Assembly (NCBI GenBank): GCA_031395645.1
Contig: JANNJM010000105.1
Coordinates: forward strand, 1-41,568
DNA from: SHZI01 sp031395645
GTDB taxonomy: Bacteria > Pseudomonadota > Gammaproteobacteria > Steroidobacterales > GCA-2729495
Length of the DNA: 41,568 bases
Direction: 5' to 3'
Shown here: in pieces, positions 14,441 through 23,983 of the stretch
Layout of the letters: every line of letters starts with the position of its first letter
Numbering within the stretch: the first letter of the stretch is position 1
The notes under the pieces: generated by a model
The model's input: the letters and a program-made list of their open reading frames with translations, nothing else
Databases searched by the model: none
Told to the model about the DNA's origin: nothing
Translations under genes and position numbers: made by a program

Positions 14441-16539
14441 CCGGCACCAGCAACGCACCCTCCACCGTGCGGCTCCTGAACGCTGCCCTCACCGCGCTGC
14501 TGCTCACCACAACACTCAGCGTGCTGCCGGCGAACCCAGCCAACGCCACCTTCCCCGGCGCGAACGGCAAGATCGCGTACGTCAGCACTCGCGATGGCAA
14601 TGACGAGATCTACTCCATGACGCCCGCCGGCGCGATCCAGACGCGGCTAACCACCAACACGGCGTCTGACACTCTGCCGACCTGGTCGCCCGACGGCACG
14701 CGCATCGCGTTCAATAGCACCCGCGACAGCATCCCGCCGTTCATAGTCAGCAACGAGATCTACGTCATGAACGCCGACGGCACAAACCAGACCCGGCTGA
14801 CCACCGGGGCGGGCAACTTCGCCCCGGCCTGGTCACCCGACGGCAGCCGGATCGCCTTTCAGAGCGACCGCGACGGCAACAACGAGATCTACGTCATGAA
14901 TGCCGACGGTACGAATCCGGTAAACCTCACCAACAACGCCGCAAATGACCTCCAGCCCAGCTGGTCGCCGGATGGCACCCGGATCGCTTTCGTCAGCTTC
15001 CGCGACGCCAACTTTGAGATCTACGTGATGAACGCCGACGGCACGGCCCAGACCCGGCTCACCATCAACTCGACGACCGACGCCAACCCGAGCTGGTCAC
15101 CCGAGAGCAACCGCATTACGTTCCGCCGGGACATCTCCGGCGCTAGCGCAGAGATCTTCGTGATGGATGCCAGTGGTGCGCAACAGACCCGTCTGACCTT
15201 AAACGTGGTGGCCGACGATGATCCCGTCTGGTCGCCTGACGGCACGCAGATCGCCTTCACGAGCGACCGCGACATCAATCTGAATGTCTACCTCATGAAC
15301 GCCGATGGCACGGGTCAGCTGCGGCTGACCAACTTCGTGGCGAACAATTCAGCGCCGGACTGGCAGCGGATCGCGCCGTTCCCGGCGCCACCCCCCGTTG
15401 GGAAGATTGCGTTCAGGAGCGACCGCAATGGCAACAACGAGATCTACGTTATGAACGCTGACGGTGGGAGCCAGACCCGGCTCACCAGCAACGTAGCAAG
15501 TGACGATCGCCCCGCTTGGTCGCTCGATGGTAGCCGGATCGCATTCCAGAGCGACCGCGATGGCAACGACGAAATCTACGTGATGAACGCCGACGGCTCG
15601 AGCCAGACCCGGATGACGGCCAACGCGGCGTTCGACTCCCAGCCCACCTGGTCGCCCGACGGTACCCGGATCGCGTTCATAAGCACCCGCGACGGGGACG
15701 AGCAGATCTACCTGATGAATGCCAACGGCACGGGCCAGACCCGGCTGACGAGCAACGCGGCGCGCGACTTCGACCCCGCCTGGTCGCCCGACGGCACGCG
15801 GATCGCGTTCACAAGTACCCGCGACGGCGGCCTCGAGGTCTACGTCATGAACGCCGACGGCACGGGCCAGGCCCGACTCACGAATAACCTGGCGCCGGAC
15901 TACTCCCCCACCTGGTCGCCCGACGGCACCCGGATCGCGTTCCACAGCTTTCGCGACGGCAGCTACGAGATTGTCGTCATGAGCGCGAACGGCTCGGGTC
16001 CGACCAACCTCACCAACAATCTGGATGCTGACCTTTTCCCAACCTGGTCACCCGATGGCAGCCGCATCGCCTTCAGCAGCGACCGCGACCTGGAGTCTGT
16101 CGAGATCTACGTCATGAACGCCGACGGTTCGAACCCGACCCGGATTACCAGCAACCCGGCCGAGGACCGAGACCCCGCGTGGCAGCCCGTGACGGACACC
16201 GACGCTGATGGCGTGATCGACCTGGCCGACAACTGCAGGCTGGTGGCGAACAACGGTCAGTCCGGCACAGGGCCGAGCCAGCTCGATGCCGACCACGACG
16301 GCTACGGCAATATCTGCGACGCCGATCTGAACAACAGTGGGCTCGTGACGACCGGCGACTTCGGCATCCTGCGCTCGGTGCTCAACCAGGTCGCCGGCTC
16401 CAGCGCCATCGCCGCTGCCGCTGATCTGAACGGCAGTGGCACGGTGACGACGGCTGACTTTGCGATTCTGCGAGCCCGGCTCAACACGGCGCCGGGGCCG
16501 TCGGGGCTGACGTGCGCAGGCACTGTGCCGTGCCCGTGA
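14437..16539 (+). CDS. Array gene 2: secreted double six-bladed PD40 propeller with TSP3 and dockerin-like domains
   Basis: A 700-residue paralogue of gene 1 with the same plan: signal peptide ending near NPANA-TFPG, blades 1-6 to about residue 310, linker PFPAPPPVGKIAF, blades 7-12 to about 580, TSP3 from 587, two dockerin-like loops and the CAGTVPCP tail. The first propeller is especially close to that of gene 1, sharing the blade-5 phrase EIFVMDASGAQQTRLT and GQLRLT in blade 6; the second propeller has diverged more. The start is ATG 14437, which overlaps the gene 1 stop as ATGA. It aligns with the N-termini of the other paralogues, whereas the ATG at 14413 lies inside gene 1. Unlike the other members it has no intergenic spacer or clear ribosome site, so translation probably depends on gene 1. 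Confidence 0.87.
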   Translation: MTGTSNAPSTVRLLNAALTALLLTTTLSVLPANPANATFPGANGKIAYVSTRDGNDEIYSMTPAGAIQTRLTTNTASDTLPTWSPDGTRIAFNSTRDSIPPFIVSNEIYVMNADGTNQTRLTTGAGNFAPAWSPDGSRIAFQSDRDGNNEIYVMNADGTNPVNLTNNAANDLQPSWSPDGTRIAFVSFRDANFEIYVMNADGTAQTRLTINSTTDANPSWSPESNRITFRRDISGASAEIFVMDASGAQQTRLTLNVVADDDPVWSPDGTQIAFTSDRDINLNVYLMNADGTGQLRLTNFVANNSAPDWQRIAPFPAPPPVGKIAFRSDRNGNNEIYVMNADGGSQTRLTSNVASDDRPAWSLDGSRIAFQSDRDGNDEIYVMNADGSSQTRMTANAAFDSQPTWSPDGTRIAFISTRDGDEQIYLMNANGTGQTRLTSNAARDFDPAWSPDGTRIAFTSTRDGGLEVYVMNADGTGQARLTNNLAPDYSPTWSPDGTRIAFHSFRDGSYEIVVMSANGSGPTNLTNNLDADLFPTWSPDGSRIAFSSDRDLESVEIYVMNADGSNPTRITSNPAEDRDPAWQPVTDTDADGVIDLADNCRLVANNGQSGTGPSQLDADHDGYGNICDADLNNSGLVTTGDFGILRSVLNQVAGSSAIAAAADLNGSGTVTTADFAILRARLNTAPGPSGLTCAGTVPCP

Positions 16540-16575
16540 TGGGCTTGATTTGCAAAATGCCAGGGAGACCACGCC

Positions 16576-18690
16576 ATGAATTCGCACAGTAACCAACTCC
16601 GGACCGGGCACTTCGTGCACGCAGTCTTCACCGCGCTGCTGCTCACGGCAGCACTCAGCCTGCTGCCCGCGAAGCCAGCCCACGCCACCTTTCCCGGCAC
16701 CAACGGCAAGATCGTGTTCACCAGCAATCGCGACGGCAACCCCGAGATCTATGTCATGACCGCCGTCGGCGCCAGCCAGACCCGATTGACCAACAACCTG
16801 GCGAGCGAGGGTGATCCGGCCTGGTCGCCCGACGGCAGCCGGATCGTGTTCGTCAGTAATCGTGACGGCGCCGGCGACGAGATCTACGTCATGAACGCCG
16901 ACGGCACTGGCCAGACCCGACTCACGAACAACCTGCAGGTCGACTCCGATCCCGCCTGGTCGCCCGACGGCACCCGAATCGCGTTCGTCCGCAACTTCGG
17001 CACCAACGACATCTACGTCATGAACGCCGATGGCTCAAACCAAACCGCAATCACCAGCGCCCTGGCGAGCGATACCGACCCCGTCTGGTCGCCCGACGGC
17101 ACCCGGATCGCGTTCGTCAGCAATCGCGACGGCGATGATGAGATCTACCTGATCAATGCTGACGGAACGAACCCCGCAGGCGCGGCGGACCCGGCAAAAC
17201 TGACTGACAACCTGGCGACGGACCTTGCGCCCGACTGGTCGCCTGACAGTAACCGGATCGCATTCCAGACCAACCGCGACGGCATCTTCAATTCCGAGAT
17301 CTACGTGATGGACGCCAGCGGTTCGAATCAGACCAACCTCACCAACAATGCGGCGGTTGACGGCAGCCCCGCCTGGTCACCGGACGGCACGCAAATCGCG
17401 TTTAACAGGTTTGCCGCCGGCAATAACGAGATCTACCTGATGAACGCCAGTGGCACGGGCCAGCTTCCGTTGACCGCCACCGCGGCCGAAGATGTTGAGC
17501 CGAATTGGCAGCGCATACTTCCGTACCCCCCGCGGCCCCCGGTCGGGAAAATTGCCTTCAGCAGCCGTCGCAACGGCAACTTCGAGATCTATGCGATGAG
17601 CGCCAATGGGTGGAGCCAGACCCGGCTCACCAACAACCCGGCGTTCGAGGAGCGACCCACCTGGTCGCCTGACGGCACAACGATCGCGTTCGCCACCGCT
17701 CGCGACGGCAACGACGAGATCTACGTGATGAACGCCAACGGCGCGGGCCAGACCAACCTCACCAACAACCAGGCCGAGGACACCTCGCCTGCCTGGTCAC
17801 CCGACGGCAGCCGGATCGCGTTCGTCAGCGGCCGCGACGGCAATGACGAGATCTACGTCATGAACGCCGACGGGGGAAGCCAGGTCCGGCTGAGCAGCAA
17901 CTCGGCGTTCGACCAGGGGCCCGCCTGGTCGCCCGATGGCACCCGGATCGCGTTCTACGCCGACCGCGATGTCCCCGGCGACGACGACATCTATGTCATG
18001 AACGCTAACGGCACGGGCGTGATCCGGCTCACCGTCACAGCGGAGGACGACCGTTACCCCACGTGGTCGCCTGATGGCACGCGGATCGCGTTCGGAAGCG
18101 AACGTGACGGCAACATCGAGATCTACGTGATGAACGCCGACGGTTCGGGGCAAACCCGGCTCACCGCCAGCGTGACTGACGACGTCAGCCCCGCCTGGTC
18201 GCCCGACGGCACCCGGATCGCGTTCGTCAGCAATCGCGACGCCGGCGACTTCGAGATCTACCTCATGAATGCCAATGGGACGGGGCAGACCCGGCTCACG
18301 AACAGCCCGGGGTTCGACCTTGACCCCGCCTTCCAGCTCCCCACCGACACCGACACTGATGGCGTGATCGACCTCGCTGATAACTGCATCCTGACGGCCA
18401 ATAACGGTCAGCCGGCGACCGGGCCGAGCCAGCTTGACGCCAACGGCGACGGCTACGGCAATATCTGTGATGCGGATCTGAACAACAGCGGCACGGTGAC
18501 GACGGCCGACTTTGGCCTGCTGCGCTCGGTGCTCAATCAGGTTGCCGGCTCCAGCGCCACCGCTGCGGCCGCTGATCTGAACGGCAGTGGCACGGTGACG
18601 ACGGCGGACTTCGCGATCCTGCGGGCCCGGCTCAACTCCGCGCCGGGGCCGTCGGGGCTGACCTGCGCGGGGACGGTGCCGTGCCCGTAA
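16576..18690 (+). CDS. Array gene 3: secreted double six-bladed PD40 propeller with TSP3 and dockerin-like domains
   Basis: A 704-residue paralogue. The signal peptide ends near PAHA-TFPG. Six blades run to about residue 310, the linker is PYPPRPPVGKIAF, six more blades run to about 585, followed by TSP3 (from about 590), two dockerin-like loops and the tail PSGLTCAGTVPCP. Blade 4 has a small insertion (residues around NPAGAADPAKLT). Blade 5 keeps the MDASG phrase shared with genes 1 and 2. AGGGAG lies 9 bases before the ATG, and the gap after gene 2 is 36 bases without a terminator, so it is probably co-transcribed. Location is extracellular or surface; calcium probably stabilises the C-terminal part. 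The ligand is unknown. Confidence 0.87.
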   Translation: MNSHSNQLRTGHFVHAVFTALLLTAALSLLPAKPAHATFPGTNGKIVFTSNRDGNPEIYVMTAVGASQTRLTNNLASEGDPAWSPDGSRIVFVSNRDGAGDEIYVMNADGTGQTRLTNNLQVDSDPAWSPDGTRIAFVRNFGTNDIYVMNADGSNQTAITSALASDTDPVWSPDGTRIAFVSNRDGDDEIYLINADGTNPAGAADPAKLTDNLATDLAPDWSPDSNRIAFQTNRDGIFNSEIYVMDASGSNQTNLTNNAAVDGSPAWSPDGTQIAFNRFAAGNNEIYLMNASGTGQLPLTATAAEDVEPNWQRILPYPPRPPVGKIAFSSRRNGNFEIYAMSANGWSQTRLTNNPAFEERPTWSPDGTTIAFATARDGNDEIYVMNANGAGQTNLTNNQAEDTSPAWSPDGSRIAFVSGRDGNDEIYVMNADGGSQVRLSSNSAFDQGPAWSPDGTRIAFYADRDVPGDDDIYVMNANGTGVIRLTVTAEDDRYPTWSPDGTRIAFGSERDGNIEIYVMNADGSGQTRLTASVTDDVSPAWSPDGTRIAFVSNRDAGDFEIYLMNANGTGQTRLTNSPGFDLDPAFQLPTDTDTDGVIDLADNCILTANNGQPATGPSQLDANGDGYGNICDADLNNSGTVTTADFGLLRSVLNQVAGSSATAAAADLNGSGTVTTADFAILRARLNSAPGPSGLTCAGTVPCP

Positions 18691-18730
18691 TGGACTCAAT
18701 GTTCAGAAACAACGACAAGGTGATCACGTC

Positions 18731-21352
18731 ATGAACGCGAGCAACAACCCGCTCGCCACCGGGCAGCTCCTGAACGCAGCCCTCACCGCGCTGCTGCTCG
18801 TGGCGCTCATCAGCGTGGTGCCCGCAAACCTCGCTCAAGCCGCCTTCCCGGGCGCGAACGGCAAGATCGTGTTCGTCAGCAACCGCGATGGCAACGACGA
18901 GATCTACGCCATGGTCGCCGATGGCAGTGGCCAGACCCGGCTGACCACCAACGCGGTGCTGGACGACGACCCCGTCTGGTCGCCGGACGCCAGCCGGATC
19001 GCGTTTCGCAGCGACCGCGACGGCAATCCCGAGATCTACGTGATGAACGCCAACGGTACGGGCCAGACCCGGCTGACCAACAACCTGGCGACCGACCAAA
19101 AACCCACCTGGTCGCCCGACGGCACCCGGATAGCCTTCTGGAGCGACCGCACCGGCAACCCCGAGATCTACGTCATGAACGCCGACGGCACGGGCCAGAT
19201 CAACCTGAGCAACAACGCGGCGGCCGATCTCCAGCCCGCCTGGTCGCCCGCCGGCAACCGGATTGCGTTCTGGAGCGACCGCGACGGCAACCTCGAGATC
19301 TACGCCATGAACGCCGACGGCACCGGCCAGGCCCGGCTGACGAACGACGTAGCGAACGACGAGGACCCGGCCTTTTCGCCCGACGGCACCCGGCTTGTGT
19401 TCAATAGAAATCTTGCCGGCAACAACGAGGTCCATGTCATGAACGCCGACGGCACGGGCCAGACCCGGCTGACCAATAGCCTGGGGTTTGATGGCCAGGC
19501 GACCTGGTCCCCCGACGGCAACCGGATTGCGTTCTTGAGCACCCGCGATGGCAACCTCGAGATCTACGGCATGAATGCCGACGGCTCGAGCCAGGCCCGG
19601 CTGACCAGCAACGCGGCGAACGATTCCGCGCCGGACTGGCAGCGCGCAACCACGGGCCCGGCCATCGTCGTCAGGGGTTTTGAGGGGACGTCGTTCCTGG
19701 ATAATTGCGCCCTGGGTCAGTGCTTCCGCCCACCGACCCCCTCGGGGGCCATCGGTACCACGCAGTTTCTCGAGGCCAACAACGGCAGCGTGGCGATCTA
19801 TGACAAGGCTACGGGGGCCCCGGTGCTGCGCACGCCAATGACCACGTTCTGGAGCAGTGTGGGCTTGCCGGGCGGCGCCCTGGGCGACCAACGCGTGCTG
19901 TTCGACCACTTTACCAACCGCTGGATCATCAGTAGCTTCGGCCCGACGACGAACACCCGCAACCTGGCGATCTCGGACAGCAACGACGCCCTCGGTACCT
20001 GGAAGTCGGTGCGCATCACGATGCTGGCCGCCGGCGGCACCGCTGATGCCGGGACACTGTCCGTGGATGAAAAGGCTGTCTATATCGCGACGAACAACTT
20101 CACCCCGGGGTTCGCCGGGACGAGCCTGCTTACGATCCCGAAGGCGGACCTGTTCAACGGCGCCCCCACGCTGGCGAACATGACCACGTTCACCACATCA
20201 GCGGTGGGCCCCGACCGCGGCTTCCTCATCCAGGTAGCCTTGAACTGGCAAGCCAACCCCACGAACTCGGCAGCTGTGATCGCGGACAGTCGCGACACGG
20301 ATAGCCTGGTCTTTTACCGGCTGAACGGCGTGGGTGCCGCTGGCGCCACGCAGACAACGGCTGCTGCCATCCCCGGCAGCGCGTATTCCAATGTGACCGT
20401 CGACCGGGCTCGCCAGCCCGACGGCACCCGACTGGTGCAACTGGTTGGGGGAGCCATCACCGCCAATGCCGTGCAACGTGACGGACTCATCTATGCGACG
20501 TCTACGGTGCGGTCGACTTTCGGGGACTTTGCAGCCGTGCGCTGGACGGTGGTCGATGCAGCGACTGGCGATCTGCGGTCCAGTGGCTTGATCGAGCAGG
20601 CCGGCTACGACTTCTATCAGGGGACGATTGCAATCAACGCGTCTGGTGAAGTGGTGATTGCCTACAACCGCTCCGGCGCCGCGGTGAGCGATGGCGATGG
20701 CGACGGACTGGCAGACGGCAATATCAGCCTGATGGCACGCACCTACTACGTCGATGTCGATGCGTTGGTGCAGACCGGGAGCGAACTCAGGCTGCGCGTG
20801 AGCGGTATCAGCGATTACCACTGCGGAGTGCGCACCCCTATCGACATGTTCTGCACCCAGCGCTGGGGCTACTGGGCTGCGTTGACCGTCGATCCGGGTA
20901 ACCCCCGCCGGTTCTACGCCCTGGGCGCCTACGCTTCCCAGTGGGCAGTGATTCCTGACGTCACGACAACTACGCGCGCGATCTGGAACACCTACATCGC
21001 TGAGATCGAGCCGCCGCCCGCCCCTATCGACACGGACGCGGATGGCGTGCTCGATGCGCTCGACAATTGCACGATGACCATCAACCCGACCCAGCTCGAC
21101 GCCGACCAGGACGGCTACGGCAACATTTGCGACGCCGATCTGAACAACAGCGGACTCGTGACCACGGCCGACTTCGGCATCCTGCGCTCGGTGCTCAACC
21201 AGGCCGCCGGCTCCAGCGCCACGGCCGCGGCCGCCGACTTGAATGGCAGCGGCACTGTGACGACGGCGGACTTCGCGATCCTGCGGGCCCGGCTCAACAC
21301 AGCGCCGGGGCCGTCGGGTCTGGCTTGTGCGGGCACTGTGCCGTGCCCGTGA
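18731..21352 (+). CDS. Array gene 4: chimeric member with one PD40 propeller, a unique central domain, TSP3 and dockerin-like domains
   Basis: An 873-residue chimera. The signal peptide (ending near LAQA-AFPG) and blades 1-6 (to about residue 302) are as in its neighbours. At the point where the second propeller should begin, an unrelated region of about 450 residues starts (GPAIVVRGFEGTSFLDNC) and runs to about 760. The standard TSP3 (from about 767), dockerin-like loops and CAGTVPCP tail then follow. The inserted domain has repeated aromatic strand segments such as RVLFDHFTNRWIISSF and AISDSNDALGTWKS that recall secreted sialidase-like propellers, but I cannot name its family. It has at least four cysteines, a hint of disulfides outside the cytoplasm. 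AAGGTGA precedes the ATG; the gap after gene 3 is 40 bases. Confidence 0.85.
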   Translation: MNASNNPLATGQLLNAALTALLLVALISVVPANLAQAAFPGANGKIVFVSNRDGNDEIYAMVADGSGQTRLTTNAVLDDDPVWSPDASRIAFRSDRDGNPEIYVMNANGTGQTRLTNNLATDQKPTWSPDGTRIAFWSDRTGNPEIYVMNADGTGQINLSNNAAADLQPAWSPAGNRIAFWSDRDGNLEIYAMNADGTGQARLTNDVANDEDPAFSPDGTRLVFNRNLAGNNEVHVMNADGTGQTRLTNSLGFDGQATWSPDGNRIAFLSTRDGNLEIYGMNADGSSQARLTSNAANDSAPDWQRATTGPAIVVRGFEGTSFLDNCALGQCFRPPTPSGAIGTTQFLEANNGSVAIYDKATGAPVLRTPMTTFWSSVGLPGGALGDQRVLFDHFTNRWIISSFGPTTNTRNLAISDSNDALGTWKSVRITMLAAGGTADAGTLSVDEKAVYIATNNFTPGFAGTSLLTIPKADLFNGAPTLANMTTFTTSAVGPDRGFLIQVALNWQANPTNSAAVIADSRDTDSLVFYRLNGVGAAGATQTTAAAIPGSAYSNVTVDRARQPDGTRLVQLVGGAITANAVQRDGLIYATSTVRSTFGDFAAVRWTVVDAATGDLRSSGLIEQAGYDFYQGTIAINASGEVVIAYNRSGAAVSDGDGDGLADGNISLMARTYYVDVDALVQTGSELRLRVSGISDYHCGVRTPIDMFCTQRWGYWAALTVDPGNPRRFYALGAYASQWAVIPDVTTTTRAIWNTYIAEIEPPPAPIDTDADGVLDALDNCTMTINPTQLDADQDGYGNICDADLNNSGLVTTADFGILRSVLNQAAGSSATAAAADLNGSGTVTTADFAILRARLNTAPGPSGLACAGTVPCP

Positions 21353-21492
21353 CACCTCTTCGTGATCACCCGGCGTCAATGCGTGGCTTACGTTGAGTCG
21401 ACAGCAGGCCGGGACGGGCGTAACGTCGCAGCATTGCCTCAGGCCCGGCGATGGGGCCCCACTACTCACTTACTAGCAAGGGCGATCAAGCT

Positions 21493-23517
21493 ATGACCTC
21501 CATCGAAAGCACGTGTTGTTCAGGACGGCTGTTGACCACCGCACTCATCGCGGTGCTGCTGATCGCCGTGCTGGGCCTGGTGCCGGTGAACCCGGCCCAG
21601 GCCGCTTTCCCCGGCGCGAACGGCAAGATCGTGTTCTTGAGCGCCGGCGATATCTGGACGATGAACGCCGACGGCACAGGCCGGACCCGGCTGACCGTCA
21701 TTGGCGCGGTGGCTCCCGACTGGTCACCGGATGGCACCAAGATTGCGTACCAACGGTCGTTTCTTGGGATCCACGTCATGAACGCCGACGGCACGGGCCA
21801 GACCCAGGTGACGAACACGCAGGACGGAGACCCAGACTGGTCGCCCGATGGCACGAAAATCGTGTTCCAGAGCATCCGCGACGGCAACTACGAGATCTAC
21901 GTGATGAACGCCAATGGCACGGGCCAGACCCGGCTGACGAACAACGTCGCGGAGGACCGTCTGCCTGTCTGGTCGCCAGACGGCACAAAGATCGCGTTCC
22001 AGACCAACCGCGACAACATCAACGGCGAGATCTACGTGATGAACGCCAACGGCACCGGTCAGACCCGACTGACGAACAACCTGGAGGTGGACGCAGAGCC
22101 CACCTGGTCGCCTGATGGCTCGCAAATTGCGTTCACCAGCTACCGCGACGGCAACGGCGAGATCTACGTCATGAACGCCGACGGCACCAGCCAGACGAAC
22201 GTGACTAACGATCCGGGGATCGACAGTGCCGCGGGCTGGTCGCCCGACGGCACGAAGATCCTGTTTGAGAGCCTGCGCAGCCCCAGCGCCTTCTTCCAGA
22301 TATACGTGATGAACGCCAATGGCACGGGCCTAACCGACATCACCACTATCGCGGGAACCGACAGGGCACCGGACTGGCAGCCGCTCGCACTCCCGCTGCT
22401 CGGCAAGCTCGCCTTCACCACCAACCGCGACGGCAACTCTGAGATCTACGTCTTGAATGCCGACGGTTCAAGCCAGAACCTGACGTCCAACCCGGCATAC
22501 GACGCCTATGGCGCCTGGTTACCCGACAGCACCATGCTCGCCTTCACCAGCAACCGCGCCGGTAACCTGGAGGTTCACTCGATACTCGCGAACGGTTTTG
22601 GCGCGACCAACCTCTCAGGCAACCCGGCCAGCGAGATTCAGTCCTCGTACTCGCCAGATGGCACCCGGATCGCGTTCGTCAGCTACCGCGACGGCAACGC
22701 CGAGATCTATGTCATGAACGCCAACGGCACGAGCCAGACCCGGCTCACCACCGAGCCGGCGGCGGATGATTTCGAGCCCGCCTGGTCGCCGGATGGCACC
22801 CGGATTGCGTTCGCGAGCAACCGCGATGGCGACTACGAGATCTACGTCATGAACGCCAACGGCACGGGCCCGACCCGACTGACCACCAGTTTGGGGATAG
22901 ACGGCGAGCCCGCCTGGTCGCCGGATGGCACCCGGATCGCGTTTTACAGCGAGCGCGTCGGCAACTACGAGATCTACGTCATGAATCCCTTCGGGTTGAA
23001 CCAGACGCGGCTGACGAATAACCCTGCGAACGAATTTCACCCCAGCTGGTCGCCCGACGCCACCCAGATCGCGTTCTCAAGCGATCGGGACGGCAACGCT
23101 GAGATCTACGTCATGCTCGCCAACGGCACGCGTCAGACCCGGCGCACCAATAACCCGGCAACCGACGTTCATCCCGCCTGGCCTCCCGGTGCGGACACCG
23201 ACGCTGACGGAGTGCCGAGCCTGGTCGACAACTGCACGCTGGTAGCCAACCCGACCCAGCTCGACGCCAACGGCGACGGCTACGGCAACATCTGCGACGC
23301 AGACATCAATAACTCCGGTTTCGTGTCGGTCGCCGACTTCGGCTTCCTGCGCTCGTACCTCGGCTTTCCGTCCTGGTGGGATGCCACTGCCGCCGCCTCC
23401 GACCTGAATGGCAGCGGGACAGTGACCGTCGCTGACTTCGGGATCTTGCGGGCCCGGCTCGGGACGGTGCCGGGGCCGTCGGGGCTGGCCTGTGCCGGGA
23501 CGGTCCCGTGCCCGTGA
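21493..23517 (+). CDS. Array gene 5: secreted double six-bladed PD40 propeller with TSP3 and dockerin-like domains
   Basis: A 674-residue paralogue, the most divergent of the intact set. The signal peptide ends near PAQA-AFPG and contains two cysteines early on (STCCSG). Blades 1 and 2 are shortened and lack the RDGN loop (SAGDIWTMNADG, LGIHVMNADG). Six blades precede the linker ALPLLGKLAF near residue 297 and six follow. From about 568 come TSP3 (DTDADGVPSLVDNC), calcium loops with the variant NNSGFVSVADF, and the CAGTVPCP tail. The start is ATG 21493 with AAGGGCG upstream; the frame is open from 21451. A 140-base gap after gene 4 shows no terminator or convincing promoter. The truncated copy at 26612-27319 shares its WPPGADTDADGVPSLVDNC junction and so is its closest relative. 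Confidence 0.87.
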   Translation: MTSIESTCCSGRLLTTALIAVLLIAVLGLVPVNPAQAAFPGANGKIVFLSAGDIWTMNADGTGRTRLTVIGAVAPDWSPDGTKIAYQRSFLGIHVMNADGTGQTQVTNTQDGDPDWSPDGTKIVFQSIRDGNYEIYVMNANGTGQTRLTNNVAEDRLPVWSPDGTKIAFQTNRDNINGEIYVMNANGTGQTRLTNNLEVDAEPTWSPDGSQIAFTSYRDGNGEIYVMNADGTSQTNVTNDPGIDSAAGWSPDGTKILFESLRSPSAFFQIYVMNANGTGLTDITTIAGTDRAPDWQPLALPLLGKLAFTTNRDGNSEIYVLNADGSSQNLTSNPAYDAYGAWLPDSTMLAFTSNRAGNLEVHSILANGFGATNLSGNPASEIQSSYSPDGTRIAFVSYRDGNAEIYVMNANGTSQTRLTTEPAADDFEPAWSPDGTRIAFASNRDGDYEIYVMNANGTGPTRLTTSLGIDGEPAWSPDGTRIAFYSERVGNYEIYVMNPFGLNQTRLTNNPANEFHPSWSPDATQIAFSSDRDGNAEIYVMLANGTRQTRRTNNPATDVHPAWPPGADTDADGVPSLVDNCTLVANPTQLDANGDGYGNICDADINNSGFVSVADFGFLRSYLGFPSWWDATAAASDLNGSGTVTVADFGILRARLGTVPGPSGLACAGTVPCP

Positions 23518-23531
23518 TGGGTTAGCCGATA

Positions 23532-23894
23532 TCAGGTCCTGGCTCGCGGCAGGATTTTCCCTGCTGCAAGCGCCCGCAAGAAATCGTCGTACGGCAATAT
23601 CCGCACGCCACGATCAACGAGCGGCCGGTCACCCAGGTACACGCCATAGGCGGCACTGATGACGCCCTCGTCCAGCAGGTTCTGCAGGGGACGACCAAAC
23701 TCCGGCCGCCAGCGGGGGCTGGCCTTCACTTCAATACCGATGCCCGTGCCGCCGCGCTGCCAGATGAAATCCACAGCCGAAAGCCGCGTTCCGTGCCGCG
23801 TGGTTTTTTGCCCGTAACGCGGCCCAAGCAGCAAGAAAGAGCGCGTGGGGAGTGCCGCGCGTCGTGTATTCATCGCCGGCAATTTGACGGTCAA
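23532..23894 (-). pseudogene. Internally deleted DUF4143-type ATPase gene
   Basis: The 120-residue frame joins two ends of a DUF4143 ATPase that normally spans roughly 380 residues. The N-terminal part reads LPTRSFLLLGPRYGQKTT, a damaged Walker A (expected form GPRxTGKTT). It runs straight into the C-terminal nuclease-like part, VDFIWQRGGTGIGIEVKAS then RILPYDDFLRAL. Everything between, including Walker B and the sensor region, is missing. It cannot be a working ATPase. The C-terminus differs from the intact family member at 10021-11184, so it is not a recent copy of that gene. It starts the block that separates array gene 5 from the truncated sixth copy. Confidence 0.75.
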
Positions 23895-23983
23895 TCTGCT
23901 GGCGGTCTATACACGGATTCCTGCCACGTCCTGCGGCAACGTCCGATTTGTGCGCCGCGCGAAACAGCGGGGAGGCGCGACTA

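Noticed and set aside
12480..23200. CRISPR-like or satellite repeats with a period of about 126-129 bp
   Set aside because: The period equals one blade of 42-43 codons, the repeats are diverged at third positions and all stay in one coding frame, so they are protein repeats.
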